The position numbers were made by a program, and so were the translations under genes. DNA of 64,000 bases from an uncultured Latescibacterota bacterium (GTDB lineage: Bacteria; Latescibacterota; UBA2968; UBA8231): assembly GCA_951813615.1 (NCBI GenBank), contig OX638377.1:6111739-6175738 (forward strand). The letters are read 5' to 3'. This document shows positions 7,755 through 16,608 of this stretch, piece by piece; positions within the stretch are counted from its first letter, which is position 1; each line of letters opens with the position of its first letter. Below the pieces are notes generated by a model. The model was not told the origin of the DNA, did no database searches, and saw nothing but the letters and a program-made list of their open reading frames with translations.

Positions 7755-8894
7755 TTAATCCCACCACACTTCGCCGGGAAGCAGATGGGCGCGCAGCAGC
7801 TCTTCGTTTAACTCCACTCCGATCCCCGGTCGGTCGGGCACGGTGATGTACCCGCGATCAACTACCGGGCCGCCCCAATCCAGCGCGATATCGTCCCACC
7901 AAGGACAGTCGAGACCGTGGTGTTCCAGCGCGAGGAAATTCGGCGCGTTGGCGCATACGTGAGCCGAAGCCACGGTTCCCACCGGCGTACAGATGTTGTG
8001 CGGGGCAAAGGCCAGCGAATGCAATTCGCACAACTCGGCCACCTTTTTGCCTTCCTGCACCCCGCCGAAACGGGGTATGTCGGGCGTGATAATATCCGCG
8101 GCCCGGTCTTCGATCATCGGCCTGAGCCCGTGACTCATCCAGTGATTTTCGCCACAGGCAATGGGCACGGAGGTGTGGTCGGTGACGTACTTTAGGGCGT
8201 CGAGATTTTCCGGCGGAGTCGGGTCTTCGAGCCACAGGATGTCGATGTCCTCTAACCTTCGAGCGACCCTGAGCGCGTCCGCCGGCTGGTAACTCCAGTG
8301 CATATCTAGGCACAGCTCAACATCGGCGGGCAGGGCCTCGTAGGCTGCGTGGCTGACGGCGCTCATGTACTCGACCTCGGCCCTAGACAGGGCGCGGTTG
8401 TGGGGATCCTTGCGGTACTCCCCCGGAGCGCTGTTGTCGATATCGACCTTGACGACGGTGTACCCGGCTTCTACGCGCTGGCGCACCCCGTCGGCATAGG
8501 CTGCGGGCGATCGGTCGCCGGGTCGGGCCGTGTCGGCGTAGATGCGCACCCGATCCCGATACTTGCCGCCGAGCAACTGCCATAGGGGCAGGCCCGTCAT
8601 CTTGCCGTGCAGGTCCCACAGCGCCAGTTCAACCCCCGACAAGGCCAGCACGATACTTCCCCCCGTGGACCCCGCGCCGATCAGTCCACGGTAGATTTTT
8701 TGCGCCAATCGGACCGGGTGGCGGGGATCCTCGCCGACGATCAGGTCTTCCATGCGCGTGAGGATGTCTCGCACGCCGATGGGCAACTGCGCTTCGCCAA
8801 TGCCGCAGATTCCCTCATCCGTTTCTACCTTGACCAGCGTCCACGTCCAGGGAATGCCCTGTATCATGACGGATTTAATCCCGGTGATTTTCAT
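7755..8894 (-). CDS. Mandelate racemase/muconate-lactonizing (enolase superfamily) enzyme
   Basis: 379 residues with the MR/MLE capping domain (about 1-115) and TIM-like barrel. The metal ligands are D197 (CLDMHW), E223 (WLEDP) and E249 (ACGEN). Candidate acid/base residues are K149 in VVKVDID and H299 in APHN. H199, two residues after the first metal ligand, recalls the galactonate and other sugar-acid dehydratase subgroups. The usual reaction is proton abstraction next to a carboxylate, giving dehydration or cycloisomerisation of an aldonic or aldaric acid; the exact substrate is unknown. GAGGAG lies upstream of the ATG. An SDR epimerase/dehydrogenase lies 44 bp upstream on the same strand, and the pair may act in uronate or aldonate use. 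Confidence 0.88.
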   Translation of the reverse strand: MKITGIKSVMIQGIPWTWTLVKVETDEGICGIGEAQLPIGVRDILTRMEDLIVGEDPRHPVRLAQKIYRGLIGAGSTGGSIVLALSGVELALWDLHGKMTGLPLWQLLGGKYRDRVRIYADTARPGDRSPAAYADGVRQRVEAGYTVVKVDIDNSAPGEYRKDPHNRALSRAEVEYMSAVSHAAYEALPADVELCLDMHWSYQPADALRVARRLEDIDILWLEDPTPPENLDALKYVTDHTSVPIACGENHWMSHGLRPMIEDRAADIITPDIPRFGGVQEGKKVAELCELHSLAFAPHNICTPVGTVASAHVCANAPNFLALEHHGLDCPWWDDIALDWGGPVVDRGYITVPDRPGIGVELNEELLRAHLLPGEVWWD

Positions 8895-8938
8895 GTGGGC
8901 TGTGCTCCTCTACAGAAAGTTATTTGCCCTGATGGCTT

Positions 8939-9925
8939 CTAAGCGCGCAGTGCTCGCTCGAGGTCGAGGCGACCGGTCTCCAAGGCGGTGCGGAAGACTG
9001 CGACCGTATCCCGAACTCCCTGGACCAGCGATCGATACTGAAGAGGTCCGAGGGCTTGGTTCAGGGCGCTGTCATCGGCGCTCGAGGGATGTGGCAGCGG
9101 CGTCGGGTCGAATCCAATTTTGCCCGCGGACTCGGGGATAACCTCCTCGATTGCAGCGACGATCTGGGCCATGGAGACCGTGCTGCCCCCTAGATTGTAC
9201 ACTGGGCCCCCTTCCAGCTTGGTCCTGGCCGCGGCGATAAAGGCGGCGGCGACATCATCGGCGTGGTGATAGACGAGGGTGCCGCCATAGGTGATCTCGT
9301 ACTCGCGACCGAGCGCGGCGGCGAGCATGGCCTTGGTCGGAGTGGAGGTCCAGCCCTGGTCGCGACCGGGTCCATACACTACGCACGGGCGCAGACCAAT
9401 GCTGTGCACCGACTGTTCCCGCCAGTAGACCTGAGCTGTGCCTTCGTTGCACTGCTTGAACACCCCGTAGAGAGTCGGCGGCAGCAACGGAGCGTCGTGG
9501 GCAATCGGCCCCGGTGGGTACGCTTCTGGATCGCCGTACACTCCAAACGAGCTTGCAAAGACCAAGTTCTGGATCTGGTCGCGATGACGCGCGGCCGTTT
9601 CGAAGACGACGGTGCTCCCCACGACGTTTACCTTGGCCCCGCGCACTGGATCGGCTCGAACTAGGGGCACCTGCATGGCGGCTAGGTGTAGGATATGAGT
9701 AATACCGCATTCGACCACGACTCGCTCGAACTCGTCCAGATCCGCGATGTCGCCCTCGATCAGTCGCACCTGATCCAGTTCTTCGTCCGTCATGATCGTC
9801 CTCAACCGGTAGGGATCGCCGCCTAGGTCGTAGGTCCACACCGGCACCCCCTCGCGGACCAGCCGACGAACCGCCCATGCACCCACGCAGCCGAGTGCCC
9901 CTGTCACCAAATACCGCTCATCCAT
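8939..9925 (-). CDS. NAD-dependent epimerase/dehydratase (extended SDR)
   Basis: 328 residues. The Rossmann motif GALGCVG (residues 9-15) binds the dinucleotide; D59 in EGDIAD is the adenine-contact acid. The active-site pair Y153 and K157 is in LYGVFK, with an upstream serine block (FASSFGVYGD). Extended SDRs of this type act on nucleotide sugars or sugar acids, for example as UDP-glucose 4-epimerase or uronate dehydrogenase relatives. The gene lies just upstream of the MR/MLE enzyme on the same strand, and a uronate-dehydrogenase-like role would fit, but no diagnostic residue was checked. The ATG is preceded by AAAGGCG. Confidence 0.85.
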   Translation of the reverse strand: MDERYLVTGALGCVGAWAVRRLVREGVPVWTYDLGGDPYRLRTIMTDEELDQVRLIEGDIADLDEFERVVVECGITHILHLAAMQVPLVRADPVRGAKVNVVGSTVVFETAARHRDQIQNLVFASSFGVYGDPEAYPPGPIAHDAPLLPPTLYGVFKQCNEGTAQVYWREQSVHSIGLRPCVVYGPGRDQGWTSTPTKAMLAAALGREYEITYGGTLVYHHADDVAAAFIAAARTKLEGGPVYNLGGSTVSMAQIVAAIEEVIPESAGKIGFDPTPLPHPSSADDSALNQALGPLQYRSLVQGVRDTVAVFRTALETGRLDLERALRA

Positions 9926-10042
9926 ATATCGCCTTTATGGTAAAAATAACCCCGATTTTTTATTGCCCTGCGGATAACATATTGCGTTTCATCTAGCGGG
10001 CAATGGTCGCGTTGCCCGTCTGCAACACTCGCTGTAGCGGGG

Positions 10043-11380
10043 TCACGTCGTTGTCTGGCTCAGCCGGTCGAGGACATTGCGGGTAATCTGGGCGACGGTC
10101 GCGTCTCCTTTTAGCCCGTGCGACCAGTCGGTTGTCCCGGCTGTGAACACTGTGCCGCCGCGAGTGTAGAGGCCCATGACCGCCGCGCCCTCCCGGCCCT
10201 TTTCCCAGCGCTCGTACCACACGCTGTCGTCTGGGTGCCACCGCGCTGGGGCGGTGCACAAGATGGTGAAGTCCGCTGGAGTGCCGTAGGTGCCCTTGGG
10301 TACTGGCAGTCCATTTTCCAGCGCGTACTCGCAGCCGTCGCACTCGTAGCCGACGATGGTGTGTTCGCCGCCGAAGCTGTCGTCGCGCTGCAAGCCCGTT
10401 CCCGCAAGAACCCAGTGTTCCGGGCGATGGACTGTAAACGCTCCAGACCCGTCCATGTATTGTCCGTGGCTCAGGTGATAGCCACCGTAGAGGAAGCCGA
10501 CGCCGGTCAACTCGTTTTCCGGCCGGCCCACGAGGTGGTGGCTCCACAAGGTCGAAAGGTCGGCGTAATCTCCGGCGGCGTAGGCTGGGTCCATGTTGAA
10601 CTGTTGCTTCCAGCACACCAACGCCCGGCCCGCGTCCTCGCTGCGCACTCGCCAGCACACGGAGTTGCCGCTGAAAAACGCGGCGTTGCCTCCGGCGGCG
10701 ATGTAGGCTTCGAGGTGGTCGCGCATGGGAGCCGACCAGTATTCATCGTGCCCCACGCTCAGTACTAGTCGGTAATTGTCCAACAGTTCGGGATGCCATT
10801 CGAGATCGGAATTGGCGCAGTAGTCGAGCGCGTATCCAGCGCCCTCTGCCCACTCGACAAAATCGCGCTCCCAGCGGTCGAACAGCCCGGCCATTGGACG
10901 GTCGAAGGAGACGCGATGCCCCTGCAAGCCGCCGCGGCCGTGATAGCTGTAGAAGCTGTAGCCACCCCAGTTGTTGTAGGCGCTGTAGGTATTGGTGGCT
11001 AACTGGAGGAGGATGCGAGCGTCCGTGGGGCCAGCGGGACGGACGATAAAAAAGCCCCGGCTCTCGGCCGTGCGCCGTCCCCGCCGCACGAATTTGCCGC
11101 CTTGGTCTTCGACGCGCAGCGCGAATTCGTAATACCCGCTGCGCCAGTCGTCCGGCACTTCCAACTCGCAGGAGGCTGGCCAGTCGCAGCCGTTGGAAGA
11201 GGCGTCTTCGGGCACTGGATGGGACGACCCAGGCAGTTGGTTCTGTTGCCACACTACTTCGCGCTCGGCACCGATTCGCGTCACTTCCAGCGCGTATTCG
11301 TCCACGCTGGTGGACACGTGAAAGCGTACCTGTTCGCCGGCTTGGTAGCTGAGTTGGTCGGTGTAGCCTTCGACGAACAT
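10043..11380 (-). CDS. N,N-dimethylformamidase large-subunit-like protein
   Basis: A 445-residue protein that opens with a beta-sandwich (about 1-105, beginning GYTDQLSYQAGEQVRF). A large alpha/beta domain follows with the family blocks NTYSAYNNWGGYSFY, VLSVGHDEYWS and AAFFSGN. This is the layout of the beta subunit of N,N-dimethylformamidase and its many uncharacterised relatives, which hydrolyse amide bonds at an iron centre in the characterised enzyme. A separate small alpha subunit, present in true DMFases, was not seen nearby, so the substrate may differ. GGAGGT precedes the start. It is flanked by an SDR gene and, further upstream, proS, with no obvious functional link. Confidence 0.75.
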   Translation of the reverse strand: MFVEGYTDQLSYQAGEQVRFHVSTSVDEYALEVTRIGAEREVVWQQNQLPGSSHPVPEDASSNGCDWPASCELEVPDDWRSGYYEFALRVEDQGGKFVRRGRRTAESRGFFIVRPAGPTDARILLQLATNTYSAYNNWGGYSFYSYHGRGGLQGHRVSFDRPMAGLFDRWERDFVEWAEGAGYALDYCANSDLEWHPELLDNYRLVLSVGHDEYWSAPMRDHLEAYIAAGGNAAFFSGNSVCWRVRSEDAGRALVCWKQQFNMDPAYAAGDYADLSTLWSHHLVGRPENELTGVGFLYGGYHLSHGQYMDGSGAFTVHRPEHWVLAGTGLQRDDSFGGEHTIVGYECDGCEYALENGLPVPKGTYGTPADFTILCTAPARWHPDDSVWYERWEKGREGAAVMGLYTRGGTVFTAGTTDWSHGLKGDATVAQITRNVLDRLSQTTT

Positions 11381-11428
11381 TATCTATGACCTCCGATTTG
11401 CGTTGGGAGTGCCGCTAGGTTGGTGGTT

Positions 11429-11449
11429 GGGCAACTCCAAGAGTTGCCC
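11429..11449. repeat. Short palindrome GGGCAACTC-CAA-GAGTTGCCC
   Basis: A perfect 9-bp inverted repeat with a 3-base loop, followed by CCTAC, between the DMFase-like gene and proS. It could end proS transcription (minus strand) but has no clear T run. A longer palindrome at 55.6 kb also finishes in CCCCTAC, so both may belong to one family of REP-like elements. Confidence 0.5.
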
Positions 11450-11471
11450 CTACAGGCTACGAAGGCGAATC

Positions 11472-13241
11472 TTATCCCTTGTACTCCACTCCTACCACTC
11501 GCTCGTCTAACTCGCGTTGCAAGTTTTCCACTTGTTCCACCACGTACTCTACCGCCTGCTCGACCGGCGTTTCACGTCGCTCTTTTTCGCGCCGCAGTTT
11601 GACCTCAACAATTCCCTGCTGCAACCCGCGATCCCCCACCGTCACTCGCACTGGTATCCCAATTAGGTCGGCGTCGTTGAACTTGACTCCTGGGTTTTCT
11701 CGGCGGTCGTCGAGGAGGACTTCAATACCGCGCTCCATGAGGTCGGCATAGAGCTGTTCGCCCGCGTCTTGCGCTGCGCCTGCGCCCTTGGCGAGGAGGA
11801 CGATGTGGACCTGGTAGGGCGCGACGGCAATGGGCCACACCAAACCGTCTTCGTCGTGGTACTCCTCGGCGATACAGGCCAACAGCCGCCCCACGCCGAT
11901 CCCGTAAGACCCCATGACGACTGGCTGAGCCTTGCCCTCGGCGTCGAGAAAATCGCCGCCCAGTGCCTCGGTGAATTTGGTGCCGAGTTGGAAGATGTTG
12001 CCCACTTCCACTCCGCGCGATTCGCGCAGCGCTGCCCCGCAGTTAGGGCAGCCATCGCCTTGGCGGGCGGTGGCGATATCGGCGACTACGTTGGCTGTGT
12101 AGTCGCGGCCGTGGTTTACATTGGCGAGGTGATAGCCCGGCTCGTTGGCACCGGCGACTAGGTTGGGCGAGGAGGCTACGGAGTCATCGACGACTACTAG
12201 TGCTCCCTCAACGCCGATGGGCGAGCCATAGCCTGGCTCGACGCCGATGGCGCGTATTTCCTCGTCCCGCGCCGGCCACATTTCGAGCGCGCCGACTGCG
12301 TTGGCCAATTTGGTCTCGTTGACTTCCATGTCGCCGCGTATGACTGCCAGCACAAACGCGTCCTGCTTGTCCCGACCGTCGCCGACCGTGGCCATCAGGA
12401 AGAGCGCCTTGGCCGTCTTGTGCGCGGGGATGTCGAGTAGCGCAGTCAGTTCCTCGATGGTCGTGGTATTGGGCGTGGCGATTTTCTCGGGCGCGGCGGG
12501 CTCTTCTTCCGGGTTGGCCTGTTTGGCGAAGGTGGCGATCTGGCGGTTGGCCGAATACCCGCAGCCGTCGCACAACAGCAGGGTGTCTTCGCCGATCGGC
12601 GTCAGGTACATGTATTCGTGAGCAAGCTCGCCGCCCATCATCCCGGTATCCGAGCGCACCGCGAGCACGTCGAGGCCGCAGCGATGGAAGATGTTGAAAT
12701 ACTGCTGATAATGGGCGCGGTATTGCTTTTCGAGGCCCTCCCAGTCGGCGTCGAGGCTATAGGAATCCTTCATGGTGAACTCGCGCACTCGGATAAGGCC
12801 CGAGCGGGGGCGGGGATCGTCGCGCCACTTGGTCTGGATATGATAGACTAGCTGGGGCAGTTGCTTGTAGGATTTGATCTCGCGGCTGACTAAGTCAGCG
12901 ACGACTTCCTCATGGGTCATGGCCAGCACCATGTCGCGCTCGTTTTTGTCTTGGAAACGGCCCATCTCCGTGCCGACCGCGTACCAACGCCCCGTTCGCT
13001 GCCAGAGTTCGGCCGGATGCACCACCGGCATGGTGATCTCTTGGCCGCCGATGGCGTTTATCTCGTGGCGGATAATGTCCTCGATCTTGCGCATCGACCG
13101 CTGTGCCAAGGGCAAATAGCTGAAGATGCCGCTGGCCAGCGGGCGGATAAAGCCGGCCCGCAACAAGAGCTGGTGGCTGGCTACCTCCACGTCGGCAGTG
13201 ACTTCGCGCAAGGTCTGGCTGAAAAGCCGACTCATTCGCAT
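11472..13241 (-). CDS. proS: Prolyl-tRNA synthetase
   Basis: 589 residues, the length of the bacterial ProRS type that carries an editing insertion. The class II catalytic core includes the motif 2 region (VREFTMKDSYSLD) and motif 3 near GIGVGRLLA. An inserted YbaK-like editing domain covers about residues 235-395 (AHKTAKALF...NEPGYHLANVNHG). The C-terminal anticodon-binding domain starts near VAPYQVHIV. It charges tRNA-Pro with proline and clears mischarged Ala-tRNA-Pro. AAAGGGA lies just before the ATG. It is the only core housekeeping gene in the window and the best single marker for placing the organism phylogenetically. The 150-bp leader shows no T-box-like specifier that I could recognise. 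Confidence 0.97.
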   Translation of the reverse strand: MRMSRLFSQTLREVTADVEVASHQLLLRAGFIRPLASGIFSYLPLAQRSMRKIEDIIRHEINAIGGQEITMPVVHPAELWQRTGRWYAVGTEMGRFQDKNERDMVLAMTHEEVVADLVSREIKSYKQLPQLVYHIQTKWRDDPRPRSGLIRVREFTMKDSYSLDADWEGLEKQYRAHYQQYFNIFHRCGLDVLAVRSDTGMMGGELAHEYMYLTPIGEDTLLLCDGCGYSANRQIATFAKQANPEEEPAAPEKIATPNTTTIEELTALLDIPAHKTAKALFLMATVGDGRDKQDAFVLAVIRGDMEVNETKLANAVGALEMWPARDEEIRAIGVEPGYGSPIGVEGALVVVDDSVASSPNLVAGANEPGYHLANVNHGRDYTANVVADIATARQGDGCPNCGAALRESRGVEVGNIFQLGTKFTEALGGDFLDAEGKAQPVVMGSYGIGVGRLLACIAEEYHDEDGLVWPIAVAPYQVHIVLLAKGAGAAQDAGEQLYADLMERGIEVLLDDRRENPGVKFNDADLIGIPVRVTVGDRGLQQGIVEVKLRREKERRETPVEQAVEYVVEQVENLQRELDERVVGVEYKG

Positions 13242-13395
13242 GTTGGGTTCCCTTTCTTCTCGATTTTGTTTCGGTGCGTCGGTGCATTCTTCATAAAATG
13301 GTCGTAAGGTGAGATTATCTCCTACCAGTTAAAGCAAGCGCTGGCCTTGTGCTCTTTATTTATCTCTCCCAACCAGCAAGTAAGGAGGGATACGG

Positions 13396-14237
13396 ATGAA
13401 AGAGCCAAGACCAGCGTTGGAGAATTTGTGTTGTCTCAATGCCCAATGCAAGACCTACGGCCAACGCGGCCAAGCCAATCTGCGGGTGCGCAAGGTCTAT
13501 GGAGCAGACCGGATTCGCTATCTGCGCTGTGGGTGCTGCGGCGAGGAATTCAGCGAGCGGAAAGGCACGGCGTTGTTTAACGGCAAAATCGGCGAAGCCC
13601 AAGCCGTCTCGGTGATTGAGCATCTAGATAGGGCCTGTGGCTTGAATGCCACGGCCGGGGTATCCAAAGATGCGGTTGGCCGCCTGCTGCGCGTGAGCGG
13701 ACCGGTCTGCTATCAACTGCATGACCGTCTGGTGCGTGACCTGCATCCGATGGCCCTTCAGTTTGATGAGAAATGGTCGTATGTGGGGAAAAAACAACGG
13801 CATGTGACCGCCCAAGACGACCGGAGTCAAACCGGGGATTACTGGGATGCCAACAGCTTGGATCCGCACAGCAAACTGCTGGTATCGCTGGTGCCGGGGC
13901 ACCGTACGGCCGACACGATTGACCAAGTGGTGGCCGACGCGGCCGAGCGGTTGGCCTCCGATGCGGGACTGCCGACACTGTTTACCGATGGCGAACCGAC
14001 CTATCGCGAAGCGATTGTAGCTACCCCCTGCGCTTTGCGCGTCGGACCGATCGGCATGATGCCCTCAGTTGGATTGGGGCGGTGCGCTACAATTTTCATC
14101 ATCCGCACCGGTGTTTGCGACGGCAAACGGAAGAAGGCCGATGGCAACAGACAACGCCGGCGATGGCCGCAGGCATCGCCGATCATCTCTATTCCTCACT
14201 GGAACTCATGCGGCTTTGTCCGGTTGGACTGAGATAA
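13396..14237 (+). pseudogene. Zinc-ribbon DDE transposase (IS1-like), internally deleted and frameshifted
   Basis: The N-terminal part has paired cysteines (CCLNAQC and CGCCGEEF), a helix-turn-helix region and the first two catalytic acids in FDEKWSYVGKKQ and LFTDGEPTY. After about base 14025 the continuing frame becomes nonsense. The frame offset by one resumes the expected family C-terminus (ALSWIGAVRYNFHHPHR, then TTPAMAAGIADHLY) and stops at 14237. Compared with the usual family length, about 60 residues between the second Asp and the YNF block are missing, including the region expected to hold the catalytic Glu. It is therefore a dead copy with an internal deletion. AAGGAGG lies upstream of the ATG. 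Element ends could not be located. Confidence 0.75.
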
Positions 14238-14274
14238 TCACAAACTACGACCCAAAACAGATCATTATATTTCA

Positions 14275-14730
14275 TCATATTTTACAATGAAAGGTCCGTT
14301 GTAGTTGTCGTCGAAATGCTTTTTGTAGTTGTTGGCAGCTATTGAAATGCTGGTTACGTATTTTCTCTTTGGCGTATCTCCAGACCTTTTCTTGTGGATT
14401 TTTATCGGGCGCGTATGGGGGTAAGCTAATCAAGTGGATCCCCTCCAGCGGTTTTCCTGGGCCTAATTGCTCTCGCAGGGCTTGTGATTGGTGCCAAGTG
14501 GCGTTATCCCAAAGGATACAGATTCTTTTGTTAGGATACTTTTTTTTGATACAGGTCAGCGCTTGGCAGATATGGTCGGTGTCTTGCCACGCTAACGGGA
14601 TCAAATGATGGCGGCCGGTTTTTAGATTGAGGGCTCCAAAATAGTGTTGTCCCTCTTGCTGCCGGGATAGCTTGAGGATCGTCTTGGCTCCTTTGGGTAG
14701 CCACGCCCGCGTGATTTCTTCAATATATCT
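14275..14730 (-). pseudogene. IS630-family transposase, 3' fragment
   Basis: On the minus strand the C-terminal two thirds of an IS630-type DDE transposase are clear: RAWLPKGAKT, then CILWDNATWHQS with the second Asp, and LPPYAPDKNPQEKVWRYAKE with the catalytic Glu. The helix-turn-helix and the first catalytic Asp are absent. Upstream of about 14730 the open frame runs into a dispersed intergenic repeat, so the apparent N-terminus is not transposase sequence. The fragment follows the decayed zinc-ribbon transposase by about 40 bp, which suggests stacked insertions in one neutral spot. Confidence 0.8.
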
Positions 14731-14810
14731 TGGTGCATATTCGCAATAGCAACGAGCGGCCAAATCCCTATGCGGCGGGCTACGCAGTGGATGGTTGGCG
14801 CAGGCACGCA
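14731..14810. repeat. Dispersed repeat, copy 1
   Basis: About 80 bp beginning TGGTGCATATTCGCAATAGC and containing AACGAGCGGCCA and GCGGGCTACGC. It resembles a full copy at 28449-28530 (about three quarters identical by eye) and a partial copy at 19727-19758. This copy abuts the truncated end of the IS630 fragment. Confidence 0.6.
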
Positions 14811-14830
14811 CGGGAAAGTAGATAAATCTG

Positions 14831-15835
14831 TCAAGGGCGCGGCGTGGCCCGAACCTCGACTTGGGTCCCGTCGCGCACCAGCGTCGTCACTCGCAGTACG
14901 CCGGGCCGCACGACTTCCGTCGCTAGTTCCCGCCCGTCCACTACTACGCAAGGATCGCGGCACCACGCCGCTGGCACGCTGGCTTCCAGCGTCAGGGTGC
15001 GGTACGGCACCTGCTCGGGAAGTCCCGGTAGGTCGATGTGAAAGCGCTGTGCTTCGTCATTGCCATTCACGGTCTCGATTTGGGCGTGACGCCGCATCAG
15101 ATGGTAGCTGAGTGCTTCCTCGGGCACTGCGCACCAGACCGCATCGCCCCCCTCGGACAGCACCGTCTCAAAGCGCTGCCGTAGCTGGGCCTCGGAGCAG
15201 TCTTTGTTGGGATGCACGGCTGTTTCCAGCGGGCAGTGGCAATAGTCGATGAGCCAGCCCTGCACGGCTTGGGCTTGGCGGATGTTGCGGTACGGGTCGT
15301 AGGCGCTGTAGAACGGCTCGTAGTAGTGGTCGTGCAGCGCTGTGCGGTTGATCCAGAATAGCTCGTCTTCGGGCAGGTTGAGCGCATCCGTCAGGCTCAT
15401 GGCACCTAGGTAGCCGTAGCGGCGACAGGCTTCGAGGACGTGATCGGCCATGTTCGTGTTGTTGCCGGGCGAGCAGTAGAGGATTATCGGTTCGCCGAGA
15501 GCTTTTTCCAGCACTTGCTTGGCGTGGCCGATCTCCTGGTCCACCATCTCTGGCGTGATGATTTCGTGGGTCCACGAGTGGTTGCCCACACCCCAGCCGC
15601 GAGCGAGCAGATCGCGCAACTCGGCCGCGTTCATGTGGCGGTAGCCGTTGTAGCTGGAGTTGCCGGCTTTGCGGATCTCGCCCATTTGGCCGACGAGCAG
15701 TTCTACGTGGCCGGGGATGGCGTACTCTTCGTGCATGGGGATGGCGAAGCGGTGCAGGTCGGCGAGGGCTTCGTCGTAGGTGATTGAGTAAACCCAACGC
15801 TTGCCGTACTTCCACGGACAGATGCTCATGCTCAT
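14831..15835 (-). CDS. Polysaccharide deacetylase-like (NodB fold) protein
   Basis: 334 residues. NodB motifs are present: motif 1 SITYDEA with D21, motif 2 GNHSWTH with the metal ligands H86 and H90, and motif 3 around LYCSPGNN. Motif 1 has Tyr-Asp-Glu in place of the common Phe-Asp-Asp. These enzymes remove N- or O-acetyl groups from glycans with a bound metal. No signal peptide is visible, so it may act on a cytoplasmic substrate. The C-terminal third (about 255-334) is a small beta-rich domain. It overlaps the isochorismatase-like gene by ATGA and is the last gene of an operon that includes a DegT aminotransferase, which fits modification of a small sugar or amino-sugar. Confidence 0.82.
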   Translation of the reverse strand: MSMSICPWKYGKRWVYSITYDEALADLHRFAIPMHEEYAIPGHVELLVGQMGEIRKAGNSSYNGYRHMNAAELRDLLARGWGVGNHSWTHEIITPEMVDQEIGHAKQVLEKALGEPIILYCSPGNNTNMADHVLEACRRYGYLGAMSLTDALNLPEDELFWINRTALHDHYYEPFYSAYDPYRNIRQAQAVQGWLIDYCHCPLETAVHPNKDCSEAQLRQRFETVLSEGGDAVWCAVPEEALSYHLMRRHAQIETVNGNDEAQRFHIDLPGLPEQVPYRTLTLEASVPAAWCRDPCVVVDGRELATEVVRPGVLRVTTLVRDGTQVEVRATPRP

Positions 15836-16608
15836 GGCTGCTTACCTTTCATCTGATCGATGGCCTGTTGGAATTGCGCGAAGGTGCAGCCGAAGCCCAA
15901 GGTCCACTCGAAGATGTGGAGGGCGTAGTTGGTCGAGAGCCGCTGTGGGAACGACGCTGGTGTTTCTACCCCGACGGTCGCATCGCGCATCACTACGCAG
16001 CGATAGCCGCGAGCCAACATGGGTCGCGCTCCTCCCTCGGCACCGAGCAGGCACATGTCGGCTGCGAATCCCATGTAGATGAGTGTATCCACGCCGCGAC
16101 TGCGCAGGTATTCGTCTAGCACGTCAGAATAAAAAAAGAGGGGCTCGTCTCCAACCGGGGACACGAGCTCGGCGCGCTGCATCTGCGCTAGCGGTGAGCG
16201 CTCCATGTAGTCGACGCCGTGGGCTCGTTCGAGCATCTCCTGTTGGTGTGGGTGCACGGATGCCGACCCTCCCGAACGCCGCGACTCGATGTGGGGATAT
16301 TGGTGGTCCATCCAGTCCGTCTCGACGTGGCAGACTGGCATCCCAATTGTGCGGGCCGCGTCCATGGCCGGCCGGATGACCTCAGCCATGATGCGCCCGG
16401 CCTCTTCCGTTGACTGGGGCCAACCCATGCCGACGCAGTAGTTGACGTCCACGGGAGGACCGTCGGGGCAGCCGATGTTCCAGCAATGCATGCCCACTAA
16501 GGCTGTTTTGTCGACTGGCAGCGACAGGGTGACCTGTTCGTATCCTGGGTGGTCAATCGGCAAGGCCCGGTAGTAGCGGGCGGCGAGTTGTAGCGCGTTC
16601 TCTGTCAT
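15832..16608 (-). CDS. Isochorismatase-like cysteine hydrolase with altered active site
   Basis: 258 residues with the isochorismatase/nicotinamidase fold. The nucleophile Cys186 sits in GFAADMCLLGAEGG and the final strand-helix block is CVVMRDATVG. The first strand reads ALVGMHCWN; families of this fold normally have Asp here (VxDMQ), but Gly39 occupies the position, so the usual Asp-Lys-Cys triad seems incomplete. Activity is uncertain. The gene overlaps both neighbours by four bases (DegT aminotransferase upstream, polysaccharide deacetylase downstream), so all three are translated as a unit. Confidence 0.75.
   Translation of the reverse strand: MTENALQLAARYYRALPIDHPGYEQVTLSLPVDKTALVGMHCWNIGCPDGPPVDVNYCVGMGWPQSTEEAGRIMAEVIRPAMDAARTIGMPVCHVETDWMDHQYPHIESRRSGGSASVHPHQQEMLERAHGVDYMERSPLAQMQRAELVSPVGDEPLFFYSDVLDEYLRSRGVDTLIYMGFAADMCLLGAEGGARPMLARGYRCVVMRDATVGVETPASFPQRLSTNYALHIFEWTLGFGCTFAQFQQAIDQMKGKQP

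Noticed and set aside
13242..13395. T-box or other riboswitch upstream of proS
   Set aside because: No specifier loop or T-box core sequence could be seen in the short gap.
14731..14811. N-terminal extension of the IS630 frame
   Set aside because: These codons lie in the dispersed repeat found elsewhere in intergenic DNA, so they are not transposase sequence.
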